Made by a program: the position numbers and the translations under genes. DNA of 60,000 nucleotides from Nymphaea colorata (Eukaryota; Streptophyta; Magnoliopsida; Nymphaeales; Nymphaeaceae), in NCBI RefSeq assembly GCF_008831285.2, contig NC_045139.1, positions 7,722,204 through 7,782,203 of the forward strand. The letters are read 5' to 3'. Position 1 is the stretch's first letter; every line of letters starts with the position of its first letter. This document shows positions 1 to 28,870 of this stretch, piece by piece. The notes beneath the pieces were generated by a model. The model saw only the letters and a program-made list of their open reading frames with translations, did no database searches and was not told the DNA's origin.

Positions 1-722
1 AGTCATGCACCATAAAATTGGCAGAATCAATGTTTGGTACTGCAATGACCAATTATAGTTCAGTACTTGCTAAAATTGGCTTTTAGGAACTAAAATGGTT
101 AAGAGATAGATATTCTCCTATTTGATGGACAGTTCAGTTTGGGAGATATCTGCATGGATAGGTAGCATAGAATTACATTTATGATTTATGTGATCTTAAT
201 CTCCATTCAATTTATTCTTCATTGGTCATATTTCTCTTTCAAGTGACGTTTGTGGGAGATATCACATCACAGCCGCACCAGGTTTTGCTGCATCTTTCCT
301 CTTCCTGACATTTATATCGTATTAATGATAGTGTTCCATTTGTTTTTTCTATCATGTTTGAATTGGACACTTAAATGTGACAAACATTGTACAAATCTTG
401 TTTTCTTGTGAAACAGAGAACATGGTAGATTAGTAATCTCAAAATGCAACATAATAAAGAACAATGTCAATCTTTTGTGCAGTCATGCACCATAAAATTG
501 GCAGAATCAATGTTTGGTACTGTAATGACCAATCATAGTTCAGTACTTGCTAAAATTGGCTTTTAGGAACTAAAATGGTTAAGCAATAGATATTCTCTTA
601 TTTGATGGACAGTTCAGTTTGGGAGATATCTGCATGGATAGGTAGCATAGAATGACATTTATGTGATCTTAATCTCCATTCAATTTATTCTTCATTGGTC
701 ATATTCCTCTTTTAAGTGACGT
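1..722. repeat. Direct repeat pair, ~240 bp units 480 bp apart
   Basis: Bases 1 to about 247 recur at 481 to about 722 with only scattered substitutions and one small deletion (the 'atgattt' near 181 is missing from the second copy). A unique spacer of about 230 bases separates them. The second copy ends about 13 bases before the first recognisable UFSP2 exon at 736, so it supplies most of that intron's 3' end. No exon was recognised inside either copy. It is an intronic segmental duplication, not a known transposon. Confidence 0.85.
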
Positions 723-735
723 GCTGTGTTTGCAG

Positions 736-17027
<16,292 letters not shown>

Positions 17028-20000
17028 GGATCCTGCTGTGTAATATCATGCAATGCAGCAATTCAAACAGCCTTTACATCAGGCTTCTTCTGAAAAATTT
17101 TGTCGACATGTGGCTTCATGAATTGAAAGATCAGACGGTCGAAGCAGGCAAGCGGTTCAGTTCAAATATTTTGGCAAACTTGCAAGGATAATCAAGTCTG
17201 ATATTTAATATAAATTGATTACTGATTCACTTGTCAACATGCTCATTTCATTTCTGGCGCATGCTGTTATTCGATGGAAAACATGCTCTTATAGGAAGTT
17301 TGTTGTTAGGTAACTGTGCCAGAAGTTGTGTAATGCATGACACTGTTATCTGGTAGGCTCAAATGTTTTAGTTGCACGCTTAATCGGACAGTCAAAGTGA
17401 ACAACTTGAGAAATATTAATAAGATCATAGAATTATCAACTAATTAAATTAAAATAGTTTATCATTAGAGTATTTTAAATAACTTTGAAAAATATCCTAG
17501 AACTCATTTGCTCATTGGTATTAATTTCAAGTTCCTGTCAAAACAGCGGTCACCTTTTGCCTCGTAGAAGGGAATGTGCTTAACATTAAAAATGATGCAC
17601 ATCGGAGGTCATGTTAATGCATTGGGCTCGGTACAGCTCTTTTCGTCCATATCGATATGCACCTAATACTAATAGCTGCGCATCGGAGGTCGAGAGGATC
17701 ATACCACGGGCATCTTGGTTGTTCCAGCTTTCCCAATAAAAAAGTTCGATTTTCTTAAGCAACTTATCAATCAGCTGTTTTCTAATGATACCATAAATAG
17801 AGCTATTGTTGCTCGATGTAAGCAAAAGCCCAACTGCTGCCCACGTTAATGCCGACCAAAAGCGTACTCGTGCTTCGGTTTTGAATCCCAAAATTTATAA
17901 AAAGGTTGAATGCAAGTCCTGCATTATTATATCCAGAAAATAGCTTGTACCAACTACAGATTTGAGTGGCCCGTGTCATTCAAATGATTCTCATTTCAAA
18001 TTAATTTGCCGAGATAATTATGACGAATGTTATTTTCTTAGGTAGCATTTACGCTAGAAGAGCATTCACCATAGGGGCCAAGGCAAGTATGGATATGATG
18101 TGAGCAACGACCATACAGGTTCACGAAAAGTGTTTATTTTCATATTGAAACTTTATGGCAGTTTTTCTTTTTTACATAGAAGTGCCCCTTCAAAGTTTTA
18201 AATTATATGAGTAGTGCTCCATAACTAATTTTTTCTGACACCACCCGTGGCTCACCAGTCAAACAAGATCCACTCTCATCTAGAGGTAGAGATACTTTTT
18301 CATAGGCACAAAGGAAGCCATTATGGCAGATCCTGCTATGGGTGTACAAGAGCGAACCTTGGCCAAATATGCTGGCATAGCACCGACTTCCTTTTCAAAG
18401 GAAGGAAAGGAAGTTGGGCTCACAACCTATATCCTGTAGTGGAGTGCGGTTGAATTGATTTCTGCCGTTCTCGTTTGCTACTAGAAGCTAGTGCTAGCTA
18501 GACTGGGAGAAACCGTCAAAGCTCACTAGACGTTTACAAGTGGAAAACTCCATAATTTCCGAATGCTTCTTTCCCCAATAGGCTGAACCTGGGGTGCTTT
18601 TTAATGGACGGCAAACATCTTGTGAGTTTACCACCTGAAAGACAGCGATCAGCCATTTTGCGCTTTTCTTTGAACTAAGGGCATTAACTTAATTGGAGTC
18701 AGAATTATCTTCACAAGGAAACAACAAAGGTGCATGAAATTAGTGAGAACAATTCACTAACCATACAGCTTTAATTGGCATAAAATTCAAAGAGAAAGCT
18801 AGACTTGAAAAACTGGCAACTTTACTTGGAGGAATTCCACTACCTCAACTATAAAAGTACTGTGTGTTAAGTAAACTTCACAGCACTTGACAGGATGTTC
18901 ACCCATAAGATACTCCCTCTACTGAATTCGAGTATTGTAACTTCACTCATCTCCCTAAAAGCACGCCAAAAGAAAAACACTCGGCTATCAGAACCCCCAA
19001 AAATCAACCGGCTTTAAGGAAGATTTTTTGCGTTGAGCTTCAATTTCTTTTTGGAAAAAAAACCAATAAAGAACCAACTGGAAGAGTAGTCAAGTGGAAA
19101 TAAAAAAGAACTTTTAGCATTTTATTTACATAAGAATCTTTGAATAGTACCACCTTTTGTCTTCCTCTCTTCAGTAGCATCACCTTTCTAAGGGCAGGAA
19201 ACGCATGTATTCATTCTTAATTTGAGAATGCACCTCACACGTAATGAATTTTCTGTTCCAAGGCTGGGCTGGAACTTCAAAAAACTGTCCTACCACAATC
19301 CATTAACTTTAGGCCAAACGTCATGCAGTTAAATCGAATGATTCTGGTAAGCTTCTCCTTTCCATTGGGACAAATATCAAATAAGTATTTTCAGTTTGAA
19401 AGGATGAAAACATGGATAGTAAGCTGCAGGAAACCTCAACATACAATTACGAAATTACAGTAGTGAGAAGCATTTCTGAAAAATAATGAACAGGTTGGCC
19501 GTGCATGCAAATTTTCCCTCCCCAGAAACACTGCCACTCAACTGAACGAACCACAAAGACTTGTGCCATTGCAGAGAAGCTTACGGACAAAGAAACCAAA
19601 TTTATCACATCAAAGAAAGGTCAAATTTTCAGAGTTTAAACTACACCCCTTAATCTCAAGATTTAGAATCAGATTTATTTTCTAGTTTTATCTAAACCAT
19701 TCCCCTGAATCCACTCCAACCGATGCCAATGGGTAGAAAGCAAAAGCAAAATACATGGATAGTTAAATCAGGATCAGATCCACAGAGAGATTATAACCCC
19801 ACCATACATACTATTCATTTGCATCATAATTTTTTTTTAAAAGTTTAGAGTAAACATTGGAAATAGTGGGGTGTAAAAGAAATTGGAATAATTTTCGTTT
19901 TCATTCACACTGGGGAAGAACAGTATGACACACGTTCTCCATCCATGTCCCTAGGAGGACAAAGGGTGTGACAAGATCTAAAGAAATTCTCTACCGTCCA

Positions 20001-20676
20001 TATAAGAAGAGAACAAAGGGTTATGACAAGATATAACACAAACCTTTTCCATCAGTGCACATAGGACAAAGATTCATGAGTCATGAAAAAAATATAAAAA
20101 TTTCAGAATTATTATGCCACATGATACAAATATGCATCGAATAGAGTGGATCTCGCAGGGAGGCAATTGTAGGTACAAGGAGTCAAGCCAACACAGTCAA
20201 GTCTCCCACCTTGACAATGATTTCCTTATTATTTAGAAACAAAACAAATTTTCAAGATGGATCTCACTCATGTACACATGGTAACTATCAGTGAAAAGTC
20301 CATGCAATCTAGTTCATGTGTGAAGGCGGATACTGAACATACTGTTGAACAAAATTTACGAGAGGTATATTTGAATTATCTTTTTTTTTTATATTTGTCA
20401 TCTATGTTAAATGACTTAGAAACTTTGAATTGCCTGTGTGATGTTTTAAGTTTCTCTTTCTATATGTGATCCATAAAATTTTCCCGCTATCCTCTTCCTG
20501 TATAAAAAAAGGAAAATAATTGAAAGGAAAGAAAGCTATTTTTTACAGTGGATGAAGGTATTTGCAAACCAGCAAGAACGACAGAACCAATCCATACAGT
20601 CACCTGCGTAAATTACAGAGGATCCAACAGTGCCAAGCTTAAGAAAACTGGAAGGGGATCAGATACCTGGAGCAGG
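17028..20676. other. Intergenic region between convergent genes
   Basis: It lies between the UFSP2 stop and the MRF stop and must hold both 3' UTRs and polyadenylation sites; neither could be placed exactly. Apart from the open frame at 17586-17891 no coding sequence, transposon ends or structured repeat was recognised. It is AT-rich with short poly-A and poly-T runs. Confidence 0.6.
17586..17891 (-). CDS. Unrecognised 101-residue open frame
   Basis: An uninterrupted frame beginning MGFKTEARVRFWSALTWAAV, with one moderately hydrophobic segment (ALTWAAVGLLL) near the N-terminus and a C-terminal half rich in charged residues. No family was recognised. The word GCATCGGAGGTC occurs twice on the plus strand within it (near 17600 and 17677, the first copy slightly changed). 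It lies 0.56 kb past the UFSP2 stop. It could be an exon or relic of a decayed gene, or chance. Confidence 0.2.
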   Translation of the reverse strand: MGFKTEARVRFWSALTWAAVGLLLTSSNNSSIYGIIRKQLIDKLLKKIELFYWESWNNQDARGMILSTSDAQLLVLGAYRYGRKELYRAQCINMTSDVHHF

Positions 20677-23600
20677 TCATGAGGTAGGAGCGTATACAAA
20701 TGACGCTGAAAGCCACTTATTTTTCCTTGCAAATTCAACATATGATCGGAACTTCTCACCTGCATTAGGAATATCAAGCTCCAAATCATCCAGCTCATTA
20801 GCCACCCTTGAAAAACCCTTGGTCATCTGGTTGATAGTAATCAGCCCCTCACTGAAAGACTCCTGCAGCAGATCCAACATCCTGTCATTTTTCTTTTCCA
20901 TCGCCATAACCAATGCTTTCTTCACAACCTCATGGTTAAAGAAAGGCATTCCAATGTCTCGGATGCACTGACAAGCTTCTGAAACAACACCTCCTGTTTC
21001 ATACTCCTCCAGAAGCTTTATTATCTTGTCTTTGGCATCTTCCACAGCCCACCCAGTTCCACCACCCCAACAGCGTAAAATCCTCTCACCTGCATGCCGA
21101 GCAGAAATGAGTGAGTGTGCCATATGTACAGTCTCACTCCCGCTACAGTTGGGTGGAAGCTTAGCACTGATATCATCCAAATTCAGGGGGACTAAGATGT
21201 CATCAATCACAGCTCTAGCCAGAAAAAGAGCAATCTCATTTGAAGCGTCCAACACGTCAAGTGCAGTGTCTTCTGCAGACTCCAAAAGTAACACAAACCC
21301 ATTAACAATGTCTTCTGTTGAAAACAGCTCCGTATGAAGTGCAGAAAGAAGAACAGAAGCCATCTCCTTCTCATGGTTTTTCCTGTCCATTGCAAGAGTA
21401 ATCAGTTTCTTCAGAAAAATAGGATTAAATTTTGGTGCAGAAAGATCTTCAAGGCTACGAATTAATTCAGGAATATCATCAGAAAGAAAATATTCGTGAA
21501 TAATAGCTACAGCCTCTTCTTTGAAATGCCTCAGTTCTTCATCATTTTCATCTGTCTGTTGTCCAACCATACCCAAGGATTTTAGTGACGTAGGATCTAG
21601 CCATCCCTCTGTCGTAGCTTTTGGAATCATCAGTTGAAAACGTTCTTTCGCAGAAGGAATGTCAAGTGAGAGATCATCAAGACTTTCTGCAAGCCGACCA
21701 AAACCTTTATTAAACTGATTAGAAGTTATAAGCCCTTCATCTGCAGCTTCCTTCAATAAATTAAATATCAGTGTCTCAGCTGCTTGATTCTCCATTGCAA
21801 CAATTAAAGCCCTCTTAACCACTTCATGGTGGAAAAATGCAACTCCCAGCTCTCTTATGCACCTGCAAGCTTCTATGGTATCCCCACTCTCAATATATTC
21901 ACTCAACAAATCTCCAATCTTCTTCTTCACTTCCTCTACTGTAATATGTGTGGTGCCACCCCATCTCCTCTCCACTATTTCTGCATGATGTGGTGCAGAT
22001 AAATAGCTCTTTTCTGCTGTCAGGATAGCTTCAAGCCCTTTAGATGAATCCCGCAATGTCTTCTTAGCTCTTGTAAGAAATGCAGGTGGTAAGATGTCAT
22101 CAACCACAGCACGTGCAATAAACAGGGCAAGAACATCTACGGCATCAAGTATGTCAAGAGCTAAGTCATCAGCTGATTCAAGAAGCATGAGAAATCCCTG
22201 CCTAATTTGGTCAGGACTAATCACATCAGCATAAAGAGCTGAGAGAAGAACTGAGGCCATTTCCTTCTCTTTGTCATGCCTGTCCATTGCCATGGAAATA
22301 AGCCTTTTAACAAAGTAATGGTGATACTCCAAATACCCAAGGTCTTGGAGGTCTGATGCAGCCACTTCTACAGCACCTGTGCTGAAATATTCCTCTATGA
22401 TGGCGACCACGAACTTCTTGTACTCATCAAATGGAGTGGTTATCGTAGTACCCACTAGTTGATACGGTTCCTGCAATCCTAAGCAAATTAAACATACAGG
22501 AAAGGAGAAAAACACACTTTCAACCACCTGCAAAAAGGAAAAATACCTCTCCACTATCATAATTTGGGTCCTTCCTGTCTATGCATGAAGCACCATCCGT
22601 ATCAAGTAATTTACCCCAGGTTCCCTTGCCTCCAGCACCATCTAAGGAAATGATTTAATTTAGAAGAAATTAATTTGGGGCCAATAAGTGCATCAAATGA
22701 TAATGAACCCATAGTAGAACGGTACTTGAGATTTAAAATTGAAAGTCAACAAAGAAAAATTGAACCAACCCTATAATGAAGTTGGTAGGAGAAATAATTT
22801 CCGTGCTTCGAGAAGAAATAAGAGGATGAGTGTCAAGATAAAAAAAAAGGACAAATTAAAGCACCAATGAAACTTGCTATGGCATTGAGACATCTTCACA
22901 CATGCATGCCTAAAAAATATGTTGGTACAAAGCAAGATGGCATCATGACAGACATTAAGTAGCAAAAATGCCTGCATGAGATGACTGATATAGTCCCCTT
23001 GTCATCATTGATGGACATACACATAGTCATCAATAGAGATGCTGAGCAGTATGGATTAGAGATAGATCGGATCCTAGATGCAGATCCTGTTAGGCTTTGG
23101 ATTTGGTTTATTTTGACAATGATGTTATTTTGGGTTTGGATTTTTTATCTATCTGACCGCAGATCCAATTTGGATCTAAGGATTGGGCCCTACTTGTTGT
23201 GTTGTCATCCATTTCAATTTTCAAACACTGGACACCAACAGTTCCACCAAGATGCATCTGTCATGTGATACCTTAAACGAAACTCTTTCATAAAATACAC
23301 CTGATAATACTAAATTGATAATTCCCAATGTACCTCCATGATAATTTCCACCCGCTTGCAGCACAATCTCATTATACATGCAAGAAAGGAGTATGCCCGC
23401 ATTGATGAGATGAAAGGAGGCAGTAGCTTTTGCCTTTCGGAATCAGTTTAGTCAAGGAAGAATTAGCTCCTACGAAATTGCAATCAAACAAAACAAACTC
23501 TTCAATATTTGCTCCCAAAGAATATGCAGAAAAAATGCCATCTCACATAGACAGGGCTTCTGATTTTTTAAAATGAAACTCCTTTTGCAAACCAGTGCCA

Positions 23601-25311
23601 ACATATTCATGGGTGGTCAACTACCTCATCAATTTTATTTATTTCTCCAACATGTTAACATAATGAAAGACGAGTTCCATACCCACTCTCCTGATAACTT
23701 CCATAAGGAGAAAAGCCAAGTTATAAAGTCTTCAATAAAGAATCCTTCCTGAATAATAGGTCTCCACAGTCCAGTAGCCACCAAACTAGCTCCCACTTTC
23801 ATCATGTGTCACGAACACGTTTTTTAGCCTCAGAATCTTTGGAGTCGGTATACTGAAATGTTTCTCACTGGTGACAAATGTAACAGCCCAGTTGGTGAAA
23901 TTTGTACCAAAGTTATATTACAAGGCCAGAACCCTATCTAGATACCATTTCTGATCAGTCGTTCTCACTCCATCATATTGGAGGTATTACGTAGCCTGTT
24001 CCAGGTTTATCAGAAATGCTCTGGACATGGAAGAATAATTCCCAGGAACTATTGTGCTCCGGAAGTGTGAAGCTTGAAGCTTTTGATGCATGGGACAAAG
24101 TTCTAACTTGTTGAAGTGTGCTTTCATCATGTCTCTCCCCGTAGAGGAACCTCACTTTCCTAAATTCTTTTCTGATTAACTTAATGCAGAAACTGCAGAG
24201 TGCAGTATCAAAGGTCTGCACCTAGTCAATGACTTTGAATTTCTACTCATAAGGAGATAGAAAGCCAGAAGTAATGCACAGTGTTCAAAATTCAAATCCA
24301 CTAAATTGATCCAGTTTTATGGAGGAGACATGCCCAATCCCCATACTTTCTTTGCATCACATGATATACCAAGTTTAACTTTCTACACTTGCAAAGCTTC
24401 AGTTCACAAACTTGTGACAGCATAGTCATAACAAGAATATTTTTAAAGGATGAAAGAAACGAGGAGTGTAGGTTGAAAACCGAAACATTTATCAGATAAA
24501 AATGACTTACTTTGATCATCAGATATTACTTTGATTTGATCTCCATGAAATTTTAGAATTGCCTGTAATTAAGGTGAGAAAATGTACAGAAAAATGGGAA
24601 CCTAGATAATCAAAAACCAAACTTAGAAGCTATTAGAACAAGCCATGTCGAATATTTAGCAGGATTCGTTACATCTAAGGATCTAATTCCAAATATTTAT
24701 ATAAAAGTAAATTATTTGGCGAAACATCTGCTCTGAAGTGGTGACAGATTGCTACACACAGACAGGGAGACACTACCTAGGTCCTTCAAGAACACGATAA
24801 ACTGAAACCGTGCAAAAGTTGGTAAAATAGACACGAAGGAAACTCGCTTATTGAACAAAATGTATAACTTTTAGATTTATAAAATTCAGCTGGGGCGGTA
24901 TGCGTTAACCAAGCAACTTCAAGTGCTCATTTGAACAAAGAGGAAGACGAGCAGCCGAACACACGACAACCAAAAGGGAGAGCAAGGAGAAACGATGAAT
25001 AATAATCAAGAAGAAGAAGGTCATGGAAGCAGCTGGGGCACCGACTCACCCTTCTTGACGCGGACGACCTTTCCCGAGTGCGTGCGGCGGACGTGCCTGA
25101 CGGCAAGCCCCACCGCAGGCGCCTTGGTTCCCGTACTCACTTTGATCTGGTGCTCTGGAAGCAATGTTGAGGAGGTCGCAGACTTCGGCGACGACGACAA
25201 GAGATCCATCGAGTTCTGCCTCAGCAATTCCCGCTGCTCGTCCGTCAGAAGCAGCCCCTCATCCCCCGCGGCCGTCGTCGTCGTCGACGACACCGTCGTT
25301 GATGATGCCAT
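20677..25311 (-). CDS. MRF4: MA3-domain translation regulator, PDCD4-like (MRF family)
   Basis: Plant MRF proteins bind eIF4A and ribosomes and tune translation under dark or energy-starved conditions, downstream of TOR. Three coding exons on the minus strand: 25311-25050, 22641-22547 and 22470-20677. Introns are GT-AG (phases 1 and 0); the joined protein is about 716 residues, the usual size. The N-terminus MASSTTVSST leads into FLTDEQRE-like and SSSPKSATSSTLL motifs and a basic HVRRTHSGKVVRVKK. Exon 2 gives GKGTWGKLLDTDG and DPNYDSGE. Four MA3 domains follow at about residues 130-250, 293-405, 428-548 and 590-710. Domains 1 and 3 share MAMDR and EKEMASVLLSAL; 2 and 4 share EACxCIR and HEVVK, an alternating duplication. 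The start is the ATG at 25311 in a GC-rich first exon with a CT-rich leader upstream. The assignment to MRF4 rather than MRF1-3 rests only on gene neighbourhood. Confidence 0.94.
22642..25049 (-). other. First MRF intron (2.4 kb)
   Basis: GTGAGT donor at 25049 and TTCCTTAG acceptor at 22642. It is AT-rich, with no recognised gene or clear transposon. First introns of plant genes often carry enhancing signals, but none can be pointed to here. Confidence 0.8.
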
Positions 25312-25439
25312 CGGCACAACAAAACCAATCAATCCGCGAAGAAAAATCTGTCCGTAGAGAGATGAACAACAGATGAAACCAATTATCGCCGGAATCCACG
25401 CTCTTAAACCGAATCCAGAACCGATCCTTCTCCACTCGA

Positions 25440-25490
25440 CATTTTCCACCCAGAGAGAGCGAGAGCGAGAACGAGAGAAGGAGAGAAGAC
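25440..25490 (-). promoter_or_regulatory. CT-rich leader/promoter region of MRF
   Basis: On the minus strand this is a (CT)-rich run (plus strand GAGAGAGCGAGAGCGAGAAC), about 140 bases upstream of the MRF ATG and inside a GC-rich island of about 25050-25620. CT tracts of this kind are common in plant 5' UTRs and core promoters. No TATA box was identified with confidence. Confidence 0.45.
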
Positions 25491-25772
25491 CCTAAGACGG
25501 GGCGTGGGACCCGCTTCTTTTGGGCTCCAGATGGCGGAGCAAAACCAGCGTGCGTGCTGTGGCGGCGGTGGCGCTCGTGGCGGTGTCGGCGATTCAAGGA
25601 GTGAAGCGAAACAACCCCTTCAGTCCCACTAGCAAGTCCTAACCCATCAAACCCAATCGCTCAACGTCCTTTTCCTCGTTTGCTCCCCCATTTTCACTTT
25701 AATGCTTTTCCATCACAGGGACACTCCGACGCCTCATCCCATCGTGTCCTTCCGAGCTCTCACTTTCCGGCG

Positions 25773-25865
25773 ATGGATCGCCGAAATCAGTCCAAAAACC
25801 CGAACAAATCTAATGAGCTGCCCTCCTTGATGGGAACGATAAAAGTTCAGCTCCATAAATTGTAA
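25773..25865 (+). CDS. Possible 30-residue small ORF divergent from MRF
   Basis: ATG to TAA giving MDRRNQSKNPNKSNELPSLM and ten more residues. It lies 0.46 kb upstream of the MRF start, on the other strand. The sequence around it (25640-25870) has lower AT content than the flanks. It could be an upstream ORF, a decayed first exon or chance; no family was recognised. Confidence 0.15.
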   Translation: MDRRNQSKNPNKSNELPSLMGTIKVQLHKL

Positions 25866-25869
25866 CAAC

Positions 25870-27229
25870 AACGGCGCGCTCAAAAATTTCTGCCACAATT
25901 ACAGTTAAAAATTCTACATTGTTATCGTTCTCTCTTTTTTTTTTTTTTTTTAATAAAATGGATCTGGAACCTCTCTCCCGGCTAAAAATTTCATGATCTA
26001 TTGATAGAAAAAAAAAAAAAAGCAAACGGAAATGACAATGTATTCTACCTTTGTTGTTTCAGACTGGGAAGATCAAGAAGATCAACTTTTCACTGTTTTT
26101 CGAAAAAACCTTTATGCCCACAATCCTTACCGCTTCCAAGGATCTACCATCCGCCGTCTCTCAACCACGCAAAATCGTAATCGACACAAGTAGACGGTTA
26201 TGTAACTCCTTTTCGATTATTGTATAGATTTTAGATCTAGTTCATCATGAGCAGATCTAGATCTAAAATTCAACATCTATGGCTACATCTACTGGTTTTA
26301 TGTTGATAAAAATCAAACTAGCGATTGAATTCATGTTCATGGAATCCAACTAGAGACCGACCTTTCTATCAATCATTTGTCTTGGATTCATGCTCATGGG
26401 AATCAAATTAAAGACCGGCCTTCTATCACAAACGTTTTTGCTTGTTCTAATACCACTCATAGTTTTCATTAACAACACTGGCTTAATCGACTTATTTAGA
26501 AGATTTGCATGAAAAATAGCAAACTAAATCCTTTTGCTGGTGAGACGTTGCTTTGCATCTTCCCTTGAAAATTATGGATGAGTAGGAATCTACACTTACC
26601 AACGAGAATGTAATGTCACCTACCGAATAATATATTTGGAAAGAGATATAATACAGGATAGAAAGGAAGACCCACCCGAAGAGGCTCGCTCGAGTGGTGC
26701 TCCTGCCACACTTCAACTTGCAGGTTGGTGAACTCCCTTTTTACAACATAAAGAATTGACACCTTAAAAATTTGAAGTAGAGACCTATCGTGCGTAATGC
26801 CAACCCCCTCAAGGATGTTAAAAGTTCAAGTTGAATAATAATGACATTTTTTTTATAGTTTATAATGTTGGATTAGGTTAACTAGTAAGATCGAGATACT
26901 ATTATTATTATTTTATGCAAGGTTGAGATTCAAACACCATGTAGGAAGACAACACCAGGGAAAAAAGTCCAAGACAACAAAAATGACGAGATAGAGACTT
27001 GATCCTAATTTAATTAAGCACTTCAGCTGGACAAGGACAACCTGTCGCCGCTAAGACCACATATAATGGTGGCAAAGCTTTAGGCCTAATATCATTAGAA
27101 GAAGTTATACTGCATTAAACGTTTTGGGCGCCCATTACCTTACTTTTTTGTCTTCTACGAAATTTAAGTTAAGATTAGGAAAAAAAGAGAGGATATGCTA
27201 TAATGATAACGGACGATAAGATAAGATGT

Positions 27230-27310
<81 letters not shown>

Positions 27311-28470
27311 CTCTAGCTATTCAAAGTCGCTCAACCCTCTAACTAGGGTCATCTATTTGAAGCTTCAAATAAATAATTGAGAGAAAAACCAGAAAAAAAA
27401 TGTAAACTAATATTAAATGATAAAAATATTCATCATCATTTCCCCATATTTGTTTGTTAATGATCCATCATGATAGATTGAACGGTCCTAATTAGAGATG
27501 AGGAGCGGAATCCCAATTTGGCAGCGGGAGCTTGACCCAACACAGATCAATTTTAATAAAAAAACATTGAAAATATATATTATATAATATGCATATATAT
27601 ATATATATATATAATTATAATTATAGTTATAATAATAGTTAATAAAAAAAATTTGCTGGGCACACAGGGGATCGAGATGCAGGCTGACGATGACCTCGCC
27701 AACGAGTATGAAACGTGCTGCAGTGGGTTTGTGGGCACCTTGACGTAGGAAATAAATGTGTTACATTGGTGGCGTGATGAAGGTGAGCAGCTACGATGGA
27801 GACGGAAGCTGAAGTTGGCCACGGCTTGCAACCAACGCTATCCCTCGCTTCCCACCCTACGAAACCCCATTTCCACCCTTCTTTCTACCACCTGAACAAG
27901 CCATACCTTCACTCTACTGCACCAATTTCTTCCTCTCCAGTCTTTTACGTATATTATGTACCTGAACCCAAACTCTAAATCCAAAGCATATGTGTAAGAG
28001 AAGTTGTTGACAGACTTCATGCACGAATTACTTTTATGAGAATTTAAGATCAATGACGTTGCAGTGCTTTAATTTTTTCTAAAACATTCGGTAGTTATAG
28101 ATTTCAATTTATGCATCAGATTTTAGGCTATGACATTCAGCACTTATATATATTTCGATTCGATGAGCCGCTGAGGCTCTCTCTAGTCTTGCAAGAAGAT
28201 GAGAGAGAAGGAGGGGGGAGATAAATCTGATATATGTCAAAAAAAGCCAAAGTTATCATTCAGTTTTCCTTCCAAAATGAGAATGTGTATGCTGGTGAAT
28301 GAACTGATATTAAAAAAAGGATCCTATATTTCAGTTTGAATACAAAAGACCCACTAAGTTTGTTAGAAAAGCCTAAGATAAGGCTTGACAAAAATGATCA
28401 ACTTGTAATAGAAGCATTGCATTAGTGATTCATGAATCTGTGACAAAGATTGTCATAAATTTGTAGAATA
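25870..28470. other. Intergenic, low-complexity
   Basis: AT-rich, with poly-T near 25928 and poly-A near 26010. CTAATACCACTC at 26438-26449 is a weak reverse-complement match to a copia primer-binding site, hinting at a decayed minus-strand LTR element near 26200-26450. No gene was recognised. Microsatellites are listed separately. Confidence 0.5.
27233..27310. repeat. Compound (TA)n(GA)n microsatellite
   Basis: About 44 bases of TA followed by about 34 bases of GA with one interruption. Confidence 0.95.
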
Positions 28471-28475
28471 ATCAA

Positions 28476-28870
28476 ATGCCCATCAATGTCACTGTGGTAC
28501 GCCACAATTGGTGGAGTACCCGTACCGGTATGCTGGTATGGCAATACCGGTAGGGTGGTACGGCCCGGGTACATTTAGGTTTGGTCTCGGGTTAAAACCA
28601 GATCCAAACTATATCATAACTTAAAAAGTTAAAAAAAGGTGGCTTGATCTTTTTTTTTTTTTTGACTTACGAAATTATCCATGGTTTCATAGAATGAACA
28701 TTGTCTTAATGTGATGATATCATTTGGTTTTTTAATTTTTTAAATTAAAAATATATAATAATATATAATATTTACTGTATCGCCATACCAAGATTTACAA
28801 AAACACCATACCAGTACTCGTACCCCCGTACTCGTATCAGCACCCGTACCATTGTAACATAGATGCCCAT
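28476..28870. mobile_element. hAT-like miniature element with perfect 8-bp duplication
   Basis: ATGCCCAT occurs at 28476-28483 and 28863-28870, exactly flanking a 379-bp element (28484-28862). The ends are imperfect inverted repeats: CAATGTCACTGTGGTAC on the left against CTATGTTACAATGGTAC on the right, read inward, 13 of 17 matching. The interior near both ends is full of GGTAC and CCGGTA words, the centre is AT-rich, and there is no coding capacity. An 8-bp duplication is the hAT signature. Confidence 0.85.

Noticed and set aside
20677-22560. MRF as a single-exon 627-residue protein starting MIVERYFSF
   Set aside because: Residues before EPYQLVG come from the intron. A TTGCAG acceptor at 22471 joins it to two upstream exons that match the family's N-terminus.
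25021-25449. Longer minus-strand frame starting upstream of the MRF ATG (MENVEWRR...)
   Set aside because: The extension is upstream leader in frame by chance. Family members start close to the ATG at 25311, and the frame past 25050 is intron (GTGAGT).
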